From Rhizobium sp. FY34 (lineage in GTDB: Bacteria > Pseudomonadota > Alphaproteobacteria > Rhizobiales > Rhizobiaceae): a DNA stretch of 64,000 nt. Every line of letters starts with the position of its first letter. Positions within the stretch are counted from its first letter, which is position 1. Below the pieces are notes generated by a model. It made no database searches, had not been told where the DNA came from, and was given only the letters and a program-made list of their open reading frames with translations. The translations under genes were made by a program, and so were the position numbers. The stretch covers positions 1-64,000 of the forward strand of contig NZ_STFZ01000007.1 in the NCBI RefSeq assembly GCF_005222845.1, read 5' to 3'. Below, piece after piece: positions 44,796 through 55,195 of this stretch.

Positions 44796-47700
44796 GTGAT
44801 CGAGATTGTACCGATGACCCTTCAAGGCTCCCAGATTTCGCAATCCCCGTCGCCTGCGCCCTTTGCGGACTTCGCTCCTGCCATCCGGCCTCAGTCGGAA
44901 CTGAGGCAGGCCATCACCGCCGCCTACCGGCTGCCGGAGCACCAGGCGCTTTTGCCGCTTCTGCAGGCGGCAAGGCTTTCGCCGGCGGAAAAGACGACCA
45001 TTCGCGAAACGGGCCGTACACTGGTTACAGCCCTTCGCGGCAAGAATCGCGGCAGCGGTGTCGAAGGCCTGGTGCATGAGTATTCCCTGTCGAGCCAGGA
45101 AGGTGTGGCGCTGATGTGCCTTGCCGAAGCGCTGCTGCGCATTCCCGATACGGCCACCCGCGATGCGCTGATCCGTGACAAGATCTCGGCCGGTGACTGG
45201 AAATCGCATCTGGGTGGCGGGCGTTCTCTGTTCGTCAATGCCGCGACCTGGGGCCTGGTCGTCACGGGGAAACTCACGTCCACCGTCAATGACCGCAGCC
45301 TTGCAACCGCGCTGACCCGGCTGATTGCCCGCTGTGGCGAGCCGGTGGTGCGCCGTGGGGTCGATATGGCCATGCGTATGATGGGCGAACAGTTTGTGAC
45401 CGGCGAGACCATTGAGGAAGCGCTGCACCGCGCCCGCCGCATGGAAGATCAGGGCTTTCGCTATTCCTACGATATGCTGGGCGAGGCGGCGACCACCATG
45501 TCTGATGCCGAACGCTACTATCGTGACTATGAAAATGCCATCCATGCCATTGGTCGGGCAGCCGCCGGTCGCGGTGTCTATGAAGGTCCGGGCATTTCCA
45601 TCAAGCTGTCGGCGCTGCATCCACGCTATGTGCGCGCTCAGGCGCAGCGTGTGATGGCGGAACTTCTGCCACGGGTAAAGGCGCTGGCGGCGCTGGCCAA
45701 AAGCTATGATATCGGCCTCAATATCGATGCGGAAGAGGCAGACCGGCTGGAACTGTCGCTGGACCTGCTGGAGGAGCTTTGCTTTGACGAGGCGCTCACC
45801 GGCTGGGATGGTATCGGCTTTGTCGTACAGGCCTATGGCAAGCGCTGCCCTTTCGTGCTCGATCATATCATCGATCTTGCACGGCGCTCCGGGCACCGCA
45901 TCATGCTGCGTCTGGTCAAGGGCGCCTATTGGGATGCGGAAATCAAGCGGGCGCAACTGGATGGGCTTGCCGATTTCCCCGTCTATACGCGCAAGGTGCA
46001 TACGGACGTTTCCTATATCGCCTGTGCCCGCAAGCTGCTCCAAGCGCGCGATGTCATCTTCCCGCAATTTGCCACGCACAATGCCCAGACACTGGCCACG
46101 ATCTATCATATGGCCGGGCCGGATTTCACCGTCGGCTCTTACGAGTTCCAGTGCCTGCATGGCATGGGCGAGCCGCTTTATGAGGAAGTCGTGGCGGCAG
46201 ACAGACTTGCGCGCCCCTGCCGCATCTATGCGCCGGTCGGCACGCATGAAACGCTGCTGGCCTATCTCGTTCGCCGGCTATTGGAAAATGGCGCCAACTC
46301 GTCCTTCGTCAATCGCATAGGTGATGCGAGCATTGCGGTAGACGAGCTGATTGCTGATCCGGTCGATGTTGTCGAGGCCATGGCCCAGCCGGGCTCGCCG
46401 CATGAGAAGATCGCCCTGCCGCCAAACCTGTTCGGCAAGAGCCGGCGCAATTCATCGGGTCTCGATCTCTCCAACGAAGCCGGACTTGCCTCGCTGTCGC
46501 AGGCGCTTGTTTCCAGTGTCGCGGTTGAATGGAAGGCCGAACCGCTGCTGGCTTTTGCCGCATCTTTGGAAGCGCCTGAGGCTGTGCTGAACCCCGCTGA
46601 CCATAGGGATGCGGTGGGTGTGGTCGTTGCGGCCACCGAAAAAGCGGCTGTACAGGCTGTCGAGATGGCGGCTCTGGCCGGTCTTGCCTGGGGTAAGGTT
46701 CCGCCTGCTGAGCGGGCAAGCTGCCTGGAGCGGGCGGCCGACGCCCTGGAAGAGCGTATGGCTGAACTTCTCGGCCTCATCATGCGCGAGGCCGGCAAGT
46801 CTGCACCCAATGCGATTGCCGAAGTGCGCGAGGCCGTCGATTTCCTGCGTTACTATGCCGAACAGGCCCGGCGCACGCTCGGGGTGTCCCACCGTCCGCT
46901 CGGGCCCGTCGTCTGCATTAGCCCGTGGAATTTTCCGCTGGCCATCTTTACCGGCCAGGTGGCGGCCGCGCTGGTGGCCGGCAATCCGGTGCTTGCCAAG
47001 CCTGCGGAAGAAACGCCGCTGATTGCCGCTGAAGCCGTGCGCATCCTGCATGCGGCCGGCGTGCCACGCGATGTGTTGCAATTCCTGCCCGGCGATGGCC
47101 GCATCGGTGCAGCGCTCGTTGCCGCCCCCCAGACGGCAGCCGTCATGTTCACCGGTTCCACCGAGGTTGCCCGCCTGATCCAGGCGCAGCTTGCCGGGCG
47201 CACCTCGCTTTCCGGCAAACCCCTGCCGCTGATTGCCGAAACCGGCGGGCAGAACGCCATGATCGTTGATTCCTCGGCACTTGCCGAACAGGTGGTCGGC
47301 GATGTGATTGCCTCGGCTTTCGACAGCGCCGGCCAGCGCTGCTCGGCCCTGCGTGTGCTGTGCCTGCAGGAAGACGTGGCAGAGCGTGTGCTCACCATGC
47401 TGAAAGGCGCGCTTGCCGAACTGTCCATCGGAAACACGGATCAGCTTTCCACCGATATCGGTCCGGTCATTAGCGACGAGGCCAAGCGCGGCCTCGACGC
47501 GCATATCCAGCGCATGCGCGGGCTTGGCCGGCGGATCCATCAGGCGTCTCTGCCCCCTGAAGCGGAGCGCGGAACCTTTGTTGCGCCCACCATTATCGAG
47601 CTTGCCTCCTTAAAGGATCTTCAAAGGGAGGTGTTTGGCCCGGTTCTGCATGTCATCCGCTATCGGCGTAATGATCTGGATCGGTTGATGGACCAGATCA

Positions 47701-48509
47701 ACGAGACGGGCTATGGCCTGACCTTCGGCCTTCATACCCGGCTGGACGAAACGATTGCCCATGTATTGAGCCGGGTAAAGGCCGGCAATCTTTATGTGAA
47801 CCGCAATGTTATCGGTGCTGTCGTCGGTGTGCAGCCTTTCGGCGGTCGTGGACTTTCCGGAACGGGTCCCAAGGCCGGTGGCCCGCTTTATCTTGGTCGT
47901 CTGGTCGAAATGGCGCCGGAACCGCCGCAGCTGAGCTCGGTGCATCTCGATCCGGCGCTGACCGATTTCGCCCGCTTCCTGGAGGAGCGCCAGAAGACTG
48001 CACAGGCAAACCTCGCCCGCGCCATCGGCAGCCATTCAGCGCTGGGCGTGGAGCTCGACTTGGCCGGCCCTGTCGGCGAAAGGAATATCTATGCCCTGCA
48101 TGCCCGTGGCCGCATTCTTCTCTTGCCGCAGACGGAGGATGGCTTGATCACGCAGCTGGCCTGCGTGCTGGCAACCGGCAATAATGCCGTGGTGGATGCA
48201 CCTGCCGCTCTTCAGGCCGCAGTGGCCGGCCTGCCAGCAAGCGTTACGGCCCGCCTGCGCTTTACCCATGACTGGGCAGCCGATGGATTTATCGCCGGTG
48301 CCGTGATCGAAGGCGATGCGGATGTAGTGCGTCTTGCCCAGACACGGATTGCCGATCTGCCCGGACCGCTGGTGCTTGCGCAGTCTGCGCGGGTTGAGGA
48401 TATGGCAAAACCGGATGCCTATTGCCTGCATTGGCTGCTGGAAGAGGTCTCGACCTCGATCAATACGGCAGCGGCCGGCGGCAATGCCAGCCTGATGGCC
48501 ATCGGCTGA
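44796..48509 (+). CDS. putA: Bifunctional proline dehydrogenase / delta-1-pyrroline-5-carboxylate dehydrogenase
   Basis: This 1237-residue PutA oxidises proline to glutamate in two steps. The proline dehydrogenase (FAD) domain spans about 60-500 (MAMRMMGEQFV, GISIKLSALHPRY, VKGAYWDAEIKRAQ, FATHNAQTL, FQCLHGMGE). The P5C dehydrogenase (NAD) domain spans about 550-1040 (ISPWNFPLAIFTGQ, AETGGQNAMIVD with the general-base Glu, DSAGQRCSALRVL with the nucleophilic Cys). About 190 more C-terminal residues form the ALDH-superfamily-like tail found in long PutA proteins. An N-terminal DNA-binding ribbon-helix-helix is not evident, which fits control by PutR. The start may be GTG 44796 or ATG 44814. 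No odd bases or breaks are seen. Confidence 0.95.
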   Translation: MIEIVPMTLQGSQISQSPSPAPFADFAPAIRPQSELRQAITAAYRLPEHQALLPLLQAARLSPAEKTTIRETGRTLVTALRGKNRGSGVEGLVHEYSLSSQEGVALMCLAEALLRIPDTATRDALIRDKISAGDWKSHLGGGRSLFVNAATWGLVVTGKLTSTVNDRSLATALTRLIARCGEPVVRRGVDMAMRMMGEQFVTGETIEEALHRARRMEDQGFRYSYDMLGEAATTMSDAERYYRDYENAIHAIGRAAAGRGVYEGPGISIKLSALHPRYVRAQAQRVMAELLPRVKALAALAKSYDIGLNIDAEEADRLELSLDLLEELCFDEALTGWDGIGFVVQAYGKRCPFVLDHIIDLARRSGHRIMLRLVKGAYWDAEIKRAQLDGLADFPVYTRKVHTDVSYIACARKLLQARDVIFPQFATHNAQTLATIYHMAGPDFTVGSYEFQCLHGMGEPLYEEVVAADRLARPCRIYAPVGTHETLLAYLVRRLLENGANSSFVNRIGDASIAVDELIADPVDVVEAMAQPGSPHEKIALPPNLFGKSRRNSSGLDLSNEAGLASLSQALVSSVAVEWKAEPLLAFAASLEAPEAVLNPADHRDAVGVVVAATEKAAVQAVEMAALAGLAWGKVPPAERASCLERAADALEERMAELLGLIMREAGKSAPNAIAEVREAVDFLRYYAEQARRTLGVSHRPLGPVVCISPWNFPLAIFTGQVAAALVAGNPVLAKPAEETPLIAAEAVRILHAAGVPRDVLQFLPGDGRIGAALVAAPQTAAVMFTGSTEVARLIQAQLAGRTSLSGKPLPLIAETGGQNAMIVDSSALAEQVVGDVIASAFDSAGQRCSALRVLCLQEDVAERVLTMLKGALAELSIGNTDQLSTDIGPVISDEAKRGLDAHIQRMRGLGRRIHQASLPPEAERGTFVAPTIIELASLKDLQREVFGPVLHVIRYRRNDLDRLMDQINETGYGLTFGLHTRLDETIAHVLSRVKAGNLYVNRNVIGAVVGVQPFGGRGLSGTGPKAGGPLYLGRLVEMAPEPPQLSSVHLDPALTDFARFLEERQKTAQANLARAIGSHSALGVELDLAGPVGERNIYALHARGRILLLPQTEDGLITQLACVLATGNNAVVDAPAALQAAVAGLPASVTARLRFTHDWAADGFIAGAVIEGDADVVRLAQTRIADLPGPLVLAQSARVEDMAKPDAYCLHWLLEEVSTSINTAAAGGNASLMAIG

Positions 48510-48545
48510 TCCCCTTGCCGTCATCCGGACAGGCTCTATGATGCG

Positions 48546-48566
48546 CCGCCGGCGGCAAGCCGGCGG
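48546..48566 (+). terminator. Strong GC hairpin after putA
   Basis: CCGCCGGC-5-GCCGGCGG is a perfect 8-bp stem 36 bases after the putA stop and 18 bases before the next gene. It lacks a T-run, so it may end transcription only with Rho or may protect mRNA ends. Confidence 0.45.
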
Positions 48567-48584
48567 ACATGAAAGGGTGTTTGC

Positions 48585-49193
48585 TTGACGGATAGACGAT
48601 TTCTCACCGTGGCGGCCGGTCTTTTCGCGGTATGGCTCTTGCCCTCGCAAAGTGCCTTCGCCGTCGATTGGAAGGCGGTCGAGCAGGTCAAGACCTATGC
48701 CATTGCCGGCACAAGCGGTGCTGATCTTTACGAGGCGATTGGCGCACGTGCACCGGAGGCCCGTGGCGGGCTCGCCATTGCCCATACCAGTTTCAAGCTG
48801 ACCTGGACGCGGACCTATACGCCGCAGGGGGCTGCCTGCGCCATCACGATGGCGAGACCCAAGGTCATCATCACCTATACGCTGCCAAAACCCTCGGCCA
48901 GGCTATCGCCCGATGTCGCGGCCAGCTGGTCGCGCTTCATTGCCGGGGTGGAAAAGCATGAACGCGTGCACGGAGATTTCATCAAGGAACTGGTGCAGCA
49001 GATCCAGGATGTCAGCCTTGGCCTTCGTGTGGAGAATGATCCCGCCTGCCAGAAGATCCGCCAGGTGCTGACGGCGCGGCTGGGCGAGCTGTCCAAAGCG
49101 GAACGGGCCAGAAATGTCGAGTTTGATCGGGTGGAGCTTAGCCCCGGCGGCAATGTGCACCAGTTGATCCTGGCGCTCGTCAACGGTCCCTGA
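48585..49193 (+). CDS. DUF922-family secreted protein (predicted Zn-protease-like)
   Basis: This 202-residue protein has a signal peptide (FLTVAAGLFAVWLLPSQSAFA, probable cleavage after residue 26). The mature part has the DUF922 pattern, including KHERVHGDF, an HExxH-like motif (H-E-R-V-H) that could bind zinc. Other conserved parts are TSFKLTWTRTYTP and ITMARPKVIITYTLPKP. DUF922 proteins are predicted metallopeptidases of unknown target. The TTG start has AAAGGGTG six bases before it. It is probably periplasmic. It may be read through from putA, but the hairpin between them argues for a partial break. Confidence 0.78.
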   Translation: MTDRRFLTVAAGLFAVWLLPSQSAFAVDWKAVEQVKTYAIAGTSGADLYEAIGARAPEARGGLAIAHTSFKLTWTRTYTPQGAACAITMARPKVIITYTLPKPSARLSPDVAASWSRFIAGVEKHERVHGDFIKELVQQIQDVSLGLRVENDPACQKIRQVLTARLGELSKAERARNVEFDRVELSPGGNVHQLILALVNGP

Positions 49194-49206
49194 CATCCAG
49201 ATAAAG

Positions 49207-49240
49207 AGAAGGCCCGCCGAGGGGTGCCGGCGAGCCTTCT
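49207..49240 (-). terminator. Terminator between the DUF922 gene and dctA
   Basis: AGAAGGC ... GCCTTCT forms a 7-bp stem extended by CGCC/GGCG. On the minus strand it is followed by CTTTATCT, so it probably ends dctA; on the plus strand it could also stop DUF922 transcripts. The genes converge here. Confidence 0.7.
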
Positions 49241-49280
49241 GTTGAGACCGGCAATGCGGCCCCTTTCCCTTGGGAGGAAA

Positions 49281-50612
49281 CTATTCTGCCGGTTGCAGCG
49301 AAGCTTGCATGGCAGGCTCTGCCGGCAGGCGGCCGGAAAGTGCTTCCGCAAGCTGTGCCTCGTCCAACTCGTTTTCCCAGCGCGCGACAACAATGGTTGC
49401 CACCGCATTGCCGACGAAGTTGGTGAGCGCCCGGCATTCCGACATGAAACGGTCGATGCCGAGGATCAGCGCCATGCCGGCCACGGGAACGGCCGGAACG
49501 ACCGAGAGCGTGGCTGCCAGCGTGATGAAGCCGGCGCCGGTGATGCCGGCGGCACCTTTGGAGCTCAGCATAGCCACCAGCAGGAGCAGGATCTGGTCGG
49601 CAAAGGACAGATGAATATCGGTTGCCTGGGCGATGAACAGCGCTGCCAGCGTCATGTAGATATTGGTGCCATCCAGGTTGAAGGAATAACCCGTCGGGAT
49701 GACGAGACCGACAACCGAGCGCTTGCAGCCGGCCCGCTCCATCTTCTGCATCAGGCCGGGAAGGGCCGCTTCCGAAGACGACGTGCCCAGAACCAGCAGC
49801 AATTCTTCCTTGATGTAGCGCAGCAGCGCCACGATCGAGAAACCGTTATAGCGGGCAACCGCGCCCAGCACGACGAAGACGAAGACCAGCGATGTGAAGT
49901 AGAAGGTGCCGATCAGGAAGGCGAGGTTCGCCACCGAGCCGATGCCGTATTTGCCGATGGTAAAGGCCATGGCGCCGAATGCACCAATGGGAGCGGCTTT
50001 CATCAGAATGGCGACGAGCTTGAAGATCGGCGCCATTACCGCATGCAGGAAGTCCGTGACCGGCTTGCCGCGTTCGCCAACCATGGCAAGCGAAATACCG
50101 AACAGGACCGAGAAGAATAGAACCTGAAGAATGTCACCATCGGCAAAGGCGCCGACAATGGTCGTCGGGATGATGTTCATCAGGAAACCGGTAATGGTCG
50201 ATTCATGCGCCTTGCTGGCATAGGTCGATACCGCCTTGGCATCGAGCGTGGCCGGATCGATGTGCATGCCGGCACCCGGCTGCACGACATTGGCAACGAT
50301 CATTCCTATGGCCAGTGCCAGCGTCGAGAAGACCAGGAAATAGAGCATGGCCTTGCCCGCGACACGGCCAACCTTCTTGAGGTCCGACATGCCGGCAATG
50401 CCGGTGGCCACGGTCAGGAAGATCACCGGTGCGATGATCATCTTCACCAGACGAATGAAGGCGTCGCCCAGCGGCTTCAGCGCGGCGCCGAGATCCGGAT
50501 TGAAATGGCCGAGCAGGATGCCGGCGACGATCGCCACCAGAACCTGAACGTAAAGCTGCCGATAGAGCGGAATTTTGCCGCGCGGCGCCGCGGCATCGAG
50601 ATGCAAATCCAT
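49281..50612 (-). CDS. dctA: C4-dicarboxylate:H+/Na+ symporter DctA
   Basis: This 443-residue DAACS-family carrier imports succinate, fumarate and malate. It has about eight membrane segments plus the re-entrant loops: the serine-rich [39 protein letters not shown] and the C-terminal [29 protein letters not shown], all hallmarks of DctA. The start is the ATG 50612, with GGAGGATC before it; a longer ORF to 50720 is not real. Expression should depend on DctBD through the sigma-54 promoter at 50686-50701. In rhizobia dctA is needed for symbiotic nitrogen fixation. Confidence 0.96.
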   Translation of the reverse strand: MDLHLDAAAPRGKIPLYRQLYVQVLVAIVAGILLGHFNPDLGAALKPLGDAFIRLVKMIIAPVIFLTVATGIAGMSDLKKVGRVAGKAMLYFLVFSTLALAIGMIVANVVQPGAGMHIDPATLDAKAVSTYASKAHESTITGFLMNIIPTTIVGAFADGDILQVLFFSVLFGISLAMVGERGKPVTDFLHAVMAPIFKLVAILMKAAPIGAFGAMAFTIGKYGIGSVANLAFLIGTFYFTSLVFVFVVLGAVARYNGFSIVALLRYIKEELLLVLGTSSSEAALPGLMQKMERAGCKRSVVGLVIPTGYSFNLDGTNIYMTLAALFIAQATDIHLSFADQILLLLVAMLSSKGAAGITGAGFITLAATLSVVPAVPVAGMALILGIDRFMSECRALTNFVGNAVATIVVARWENELDEAQLAEALSGRLPAEPAMQASLQPAE

Positions 50613-50685
50613 GCGATAGATCCTCCATCGCGCCCCAACCGAAGCGGCTCTCCCGGGGCGGTCTTTTGATAATGACAAGACGATC

Positions 50686-50701
50686 AGCAAGCGGCGTGCC
50701 A
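50686..50701 (-). promoter_or_regulatory. Sigma-54 (RpoN) promoter of dctA
   Basis: The minus strand reads TGGCACGCCGCTTGCT, a perfect TGGCAC-N5-TTGCT -24/-12 pair. It lies about 74 bases before the dctA ATG, a normal distance. Together with the adjacent dctBD genes this is the classic DctD-activated promoter. Confidence 0.93.
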
Positions 50702-50774
50702 GATCGAGGGGCTCCGGCAAGCATCTGATTCAAAAGTAATATTTTATCGACCCTCAAAAGGCCTGCTGTCGTTT

Positions 50775-50790
50775 GTGTGATATTCCGCAC
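50775..50790. promoter_or_regulatory. Probable DctD-binding dyad upstream of dctA
   Basis: GTGTGATATTCCGCAC is an imperfect dyad of the GTGxGxxxxxxCxGCAC type found in rhizobial dctA upstream activator sites. It is about 75 bases upstream of the -24 element and close to the dctB start at 50834. No clear second copy was found. Confidence 0.5.
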
Positions 50791-50833
50791 GGACGAGCTT
50801 GTATTTTTGGCGGATTAATGCACAAAATGGCAA

Positions 50834-52693
50834 ATGTCTGACGCAATAGTCCCGTCCCCTTTGTTGTTCTGGCGTCGTTTCGGCGTGCAGGGTCGTGTCT
50901 GGCTGGTATTCGGCCTGTCGGCCTGTCTTCTGCTGGCGACCGCGCTTCTGGCGACACGCCATTTTGCCACGGTAACGGCTCTGGCCGGTCTCGAGCGGCA
51001 GGGGCGCGTCGATGCGGGGCTGAAAGTGGCGCTGTTGCGGGCCGTGCTGGAGCGGCCGCGCTCCCTGCCGCTTCTTCTGTCGCGCGATCGCGATGTGGAG
51101 GACGCGTTACAGGTGCCGGTGGCGGGCCGCATCGAGGATCTGAACCGCAAGCTTGAAGATCTGGTCCTCGGCACCAATGCCGCCGTGCTCTATGTGATTG
51201 ACACGCGCGGCATTACGATTGCCTCCAGCAATTGGCGCGAGCCATCGAGTTTTGTCGGCAGCGACTATGCGTTCCGCGAGTATTTCTCGCAGGCCATGCG
51301 GGATGGAAGGGCCGAGCATTTCGCGCTGGGTAGCGTCAGCGGTCGGCCTGGCCTCTACATTTCCCATCGCGTTGAAAGCGCTGGAAAGCCGATCGGCGTC
51401 GTGGTCGTGAAGGCGGAGTTCGATCAGCTGGAATCCGATTGGCGCGATGCGCTTCGCCCCACATTCGTCACGGATGAGAATGGCCTGGTTCTGGTGACCA
51501 GCATTGCCTCCTGGCGGTTCATGAGCCTCGGCATCGCCTCTTCTGACGTCTTGCAAGCGGTGCGTGCCAGCCTGCAGTTCGGACATGCCGCCCTTGCGGC
51601 CCTGCCCATCCGGCAGATACAAACCTTCGCCGAGGGCGGCCAGTTGATCGAGACCGTGCTGCCGGGCAAAAGTCTGGCGCGCTATGTCGCCGTTGCCGTG
51701 CCTGTCCCCTCCACCCCTTGGACACTGAACTATCTGCTGCCGGTGGAGCCGGCGCTGGCGTCAAGCATTCGCCAGGCGCAACTGTCGATGCTGCTGGTGC
51801 TCGCACCACTTCTGGCGTTCGGCGCATTTCTGATCCGCCGTCGCCAGACAATACTGGCGAAGATTGCGACCGAGCAGGCGGCACGTCAGGAACTGGAACG
51901 CCGGGTGGTCGAGCGCACCCAGGCGCTGACGCAGGCGCGCGACCGGTTGCAGGCGGAAATCACCGATCATCGCGTGACCGAGGAACGGCTGCAAGGCGTG
52001 CAGCAAGAGCTTGTGCAGGCCAATCGCCTGGCCATTCTGGGGCAGGTGGCCGCCGGCGTCGCGCATGAGATCAATCAGCCCGTGGCAACCATCCGTGCCT
52101 ATGCCGACAATGCCCGGATCTTTCTGGAGCGCGCCCAGTCGGGCCCAGCCGGAGAAAATTTGCAGGAAATCGCAAGGCTCACCGACCGGATCGGCACCAT
52201 TACCGAGGATCTGAAGGCGCTGTCGCGCAAGGGGCGCTCGGCGCCGGAGCCGGTGTGTCTTGCCGATGTGATGAGCGGTGCGGTCCTGCTGCTGAAAAGC
52301 CGGTTTGCCGGACGCCTCGACCTGCTGACGCTTGACCTGCCGGATCGTCAGCTCTTGGTACTGGGCAATCGGCTGCGGCTGGAACAGGTGGTGATCAACC
52401 TGTTGCAGAATGCGCTGGAAGCCATCGAGCCGCAACCGCAAGGCCGTGTGCATGCCTTTGCCATTGCCGATGCGGGTAATGTGACACTGGTGATCGAGGA
52501 CAATGGCCCGGGCATTCCGGCGACCGTGCTCGACCAGTTGTTTACCCCGTTCAACAGTTCCAAGGAAGCGGGTCTCGGCCTCGGCCTGGTGATCGCCAAG
52601 GATATCGTCAGCGATTATGGCGGGCGCATTACCGTCGAAAGCAGCATGTCCGGCACCCGTTTTGGCGTCGTACTCACAAAGGCTTCTCCATGA
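50834..52693 (+). CDS. dctB: DctB C4-dicarboxylate sensor histidine kinase
   Basis: This 619-residue kinase has an N-terminal membrane helix (about 20-42), a periplasmic PAS-like sensor (about 43-312, with [17 protein letters not shown] and [11 protein letters not shown]), a second helix (about 313-334), a coiled coil, then HisKA with the phospho-acceptor His411 in [21 protein letters not shown] and an HATPase_c domain ([38 protein letters not shown]). It senses external dicarboxylates and phosphorylates DctD. It is divergent from dctA and overlaps dctD by 4 bases. Confidence 0.95.
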   Translation: MSDAIVPSPLLFWRRFGVQGRVWLVFGLSACLLLATALLATRHFATVTALAGLERQGRVDAGLKVALLRAVLERPRSLPLLLSRDRDVEDALQVPVAGRIEDLNRKLEDLVLGTNAAVLYVIDTRGITIASSNWREPSSFVGSDYAFREYFSQAMRDGRAEHFALGSVSGRPGLYISHRVESAGKPIGVVVVKAEFDQLESDWRDALRPTFVTDENGLVLVTSIASWRFMSLGIASSDVLQAVRASLQFGHAALAALPIRQIQTFAEGGQLIETVLPGKSLARYVAVAVPVPSTPWTLNYLLPVEPALASSIRQAQLSMLLVLAPLLAFGAFLIRRRQTILAKIATEQAARQELERRVVERTQALTQARDRLQAEITDHRVTEERLQGVQQELVQANRLAILGQVAAGVAHEINQPVATIRAYADNARIFLERAQSGPAGENLQEIARLTDRIGTITEDLKALSRKGRSAPEPVCLADVMSGAVLLLKSRFAGRLDLLTLDLPDRQLLVLGNRLRLEQVVINLLQNALEAIEPQPQGRVHAFAIADAGNVTLVIEDNGPGIPATVLDQLFTPFNSSKEAGLGLGLVIAKDIVSDYGGRITVESSMSGTRFGVVLTKASP

Positions 52694-54051
52694 ACCAGTC
52701 ATGCCCTGTCATCCTGATCGACGACGACCGTGACCTGTTGCGCGCCACGGCCCAGACACTGGATCTGGCTGGCTTTTCCGTCACCGCCTGCGGCTCGGCG
52801 CGGGAGGCCCTGCCGCTTCTCCATCCGATGTTTTTCGGGGTGATCGTCTCGGATATCCGCATGCCGGGCATCGATGGGCTGGAACTCTTTGAGCGGGTGA
52901 AGTCGATTGATGCGGATATACCGGTTATCCTAGTGACCGGGCACGGCGATATTCCGATGGCAGTCAAAGCCATCCGTGACGGCGCCTATGACTTTATCGC
53001 AAAGCCCTTTGCTGCCGACCGGCTGGTACAATGCGTGCGCCGCGCGGGTGAAAAGCGTGGTCTCGTTCTGGAAAATCGCCAATTGCGCCAAAGCGTGGAA
53101 GGGGAAGAGGATGACCTCTCGCTGATTGGCCAGACACTGGTGATGGAGCGGCTGCGCCGGACGCTGAAACAGATCGCTGATACGGATGTCGATGTCCTGC
53201 TGACCGGCGAGACGGGCACCGGCAAGGAAGTGGTGGCGAGCCTGCTGCATCGCTGGAGCCGGCGTTCGCGCGGCAATTTCGTCGCCTTGAATTGTGGCGC
53301 GCTACCCGAACAGATCATGGAAAGCGAGCTGTTCGGCCACGAGCCCGGGGCCTTCACCGGCGCACAGAAGCGCCGTGTTGGACGCATCGAGCATTCCAGC
53401 GGCGGGACGCTGTTTCTCGATGAGATCGAAAGCATGGCGCAGGCAACACAGGTGCATATGCTGCGCGTGCTGGAAATGCGGGAAGTGACGCCGCTTGGCA
53501 CCAACGAGGTGCGCCCCGTCGATCTGCGCGTTGTGGCCGCCGCCAAGCTGGATCTCGGCGATCCGGCGCAGCGGCGCGATTTTCGCGAGGACCTTTATTA
53601 TCGCTTGAACGTGGTGACGCTCTCCATCCCGCCGCTGCGCGAACGTCGTGATGACGTGCCGCTGCTGTTCCGGCATTTCGCCCAGCGGGCCGCCGAGCGC
53701 TTCCGCCGCGACGTGCCGGATTTGACCGCCTCTGTATCCAGCTATCTCCTCAAGCATGAATGGCCTGGCAATGTGCGGGAGCTGACCCACTATGCCGAAC
53801 GCTTCGTGCTGGGTCTTGAGCCGGATAATGATAAGCTGCCTTTGGTCGCGACCGACCTATCGCACACCATTGGTGATGCGCTGCCGGAACGCATGGCGCG
53901 GGTGGAGGCTGATATCATCCGCCAGACCCTGCAGGCCCATGAGGGAGACGTGCGCCGCACGATCGAGGCGCTCGGCATTCCCCGCAAGACCTTCTACGAC
54001 AAGCTGCAGCGGCACGGCATCGTGCGCGGTGAGTTTTCCGGGCGTGACTGA
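52690..54051 (+). CDS. dctD: DctD sigma-54-dependent response regulator
   Basis: This 453-residue activator has a receiver domain with Asp55 in [10 protein letters not shown], a sigma-54 AAA+ domain ([25 protein letters not shown] for sigma-54 contact, [12 protein letters not shown]) and a C-terminal Fis-type helix-turn-helix ([26 protein letters not shown]). It activates dctA from the sigma-54 promoter. It begins within the last codons of dctB and is convergent with the efflux operon (15 bases). Confidence 0.95.
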   Translation: MNQSCPVILIDDDRDLLRATAQTLDLAGFSVTACGSAREALPLLHPMFFGVIVSDIRMPGIDGLELFERVKSIDADIPVILVTGHGDIPMAVKAIRDGAYDFIAKPFAADRLVQCVRRAGEKRGLVLENRQLRQSVEGEEDDLSLIGQTLVMERLRRTLKQIADTDVDVLLTGETGTGKEVVASLLHRWSRRSRGNFVALNCGALPEQIMESELFGHEPGAFTGAQKRRVGRIEHSSGGTLFLDEIESMAQATQVHMLRVLEMREVTPLGTNEVRPVDLRVVAAAKLDLGDPAQRRDFREDLYYRLNVVTLSIPPLRERRDDVPLLFRHFAQRAAERFRRDVPDLTASVSSYLLKHEWPGNVRELTHYAERFVLGLEPDNDKLPLVATDLSHTIGDALPERMARVEADIIRQTLQAHEGDVRRTIEALGIPRKTFYDKLQRHGIVRGEFSGRD

Positions 54052-54066
54052 CGGGGTGAGCGCCAC

Positions 54067-55191
54067 CTATTTCAGTACAAGCACTGATTTTCGAAACAGC
54101 CGAATGCTCGCCCCGAGAAAGACGAGGCCCATTACGATCATGACGAGGAGTTCATTCCAGATGACGGAAAGTCCGGCACCCCGATAGACGATCGCCTGCA
54201 TGAAGCTGATATAGTGGCGCGACGGTAGGAACCAGGTGACATATTGCAGCCAGTCCGGCTGGCTCTCCACCGGCGTCATGCCGCCGGACAGGATCATCAT
54301 CGGCATGACCGTCAACAGCATCAGTAGCGCAAACTGTGCCATGGTCCGGGCAACCGTGCCGAGAAAGATGCCGATGGCGGCGGCGGCAAACAGATAGATG
54401 GCGGTGCCGCACAAGAGCAGCAGGCGCGAGCCTGCAATCGGCACGTCCAGTATCCCCTCGACGACGATTAGCATGGAGAGCGTGAAGGACACAAAGATCA
54501 CCAGTCCATTGGCCCAGACCTTGGCAACCGCGATCTCGAAAGCGGTCAGCGGCATCACCATCAGATGCTCCAGCGTGCCATGCTCGCGTTCGCGCAAAAG
54601 CGCGGCGCCTGTCAGCACGATGGTCAGGAGCGAGAGCTGGTCACCCAGTGCGACGACGGAGCGGAACCAGGCCTGCGTACCATTGGGGTTGAAGGCACGG
54701 CGCAGGACCAGGCCCTGTTCCAGGCTGCGGTTGGCTGGTATGCCGCCCGCATAGCGTTGAACCTCCGTCTGCACCATGTTCTGAATATAGGCCGCCCCGA
54801 TGGATGCCTGCTGGACGGCGGTCGCATCGATATTCAACTGCACGGACGCGTCGCGTCCAGAGCGGATATCGCGCTCGAAATCCGGGGGAATGACGAGGAT
54901 GAAGGTATAATGGCCCTGGTCCATCGCTGAATCGATGGCATCTGCATCGATTGCCTCTGCCGATTTAAAGTATGGTGGGTAAAAGAGGGCGGTAATGCCG
55001 CGCGACAGTGACGATTGGTCCTCATCGACGATGGCGATGGCTGCGTTATGGATGGTTTCCCCGGTGCCGGTGGCCTGGGAATAGATGCTGAAGCCGAAGG
55101 AGAAGATGATGAAGATCACCATGACAGTGTCTTTCATCAGGGACTGAAGCTCTTTCAGGCCCAGCCACAGGATGTTGTACAATTTCTCCAT
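54067..55191 (-). CDS. ABC-2 transporter permease (YhhJ-like)
   Basis: This 374-residue membrane protein has one N-terminal helix (about 22-42), a large periplasmic domain (IAIVDEDQSSLSRGI ... FERDIRSGRD) and about five C-terminal helices with the ABC-2 motif LLREREHGTLEHLMVMPL. It is homologous to E. coli YhhJ, the last gene of yhiI-rbbA-yhhJ. The ATG 55191 follows the upstream TGA by 4 bases and has AGGAAG before it. Together with the RbbA-like ABC protein and the HlyD protein it probably makes an efflux pump; the substrate is unknown. Confidence 0.88.
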   Translation of the reverse strand: MEKLYNILWLGLKELQSLMKDTVMVIFIIFSFGFSIYSQATGTGETIHNAAIAIVDEDQSSLSRGITALFYPPYFKSAEAIDADAIDSAMDQGHYTFILVIPPDFERDIRSGRDASVQLNIDATAVQQASIGAAYIQNMVQTEVQRYAGGIPANRSLEQGLVLRRAFNPNGTQAWFRSVVALGDQLSLLTIVLTGAALLREREHGTLEHLMVMPLTAFEIAVAKVWANGLVIFVSFTLSMLIVVEGILDVPIAGSRLLLLCGTAIYLFAAAAIGIFLGTVARTMAQFALLMLLTVMPMMILSGGMTPVESQPDWLQYVTWFLPSRHYISFMQAIVYRGAGLSVIWNELLVMIVMGLVFLGASIRLFRKSVLVLK

Positions 55192-55195
55192 CGCT

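Noticed and set aside
44718..46247. Long open frame (509 codons) antisense to putA
   Set aside because: Histidine- and arginine-rich translation without motifs, opposite a fully supported PutA.
49224..50120. Open frame (298 codons) on the plus strand inside dctA
   Set aside because: Antisense shadow of dctA with low-complexity charged translation.
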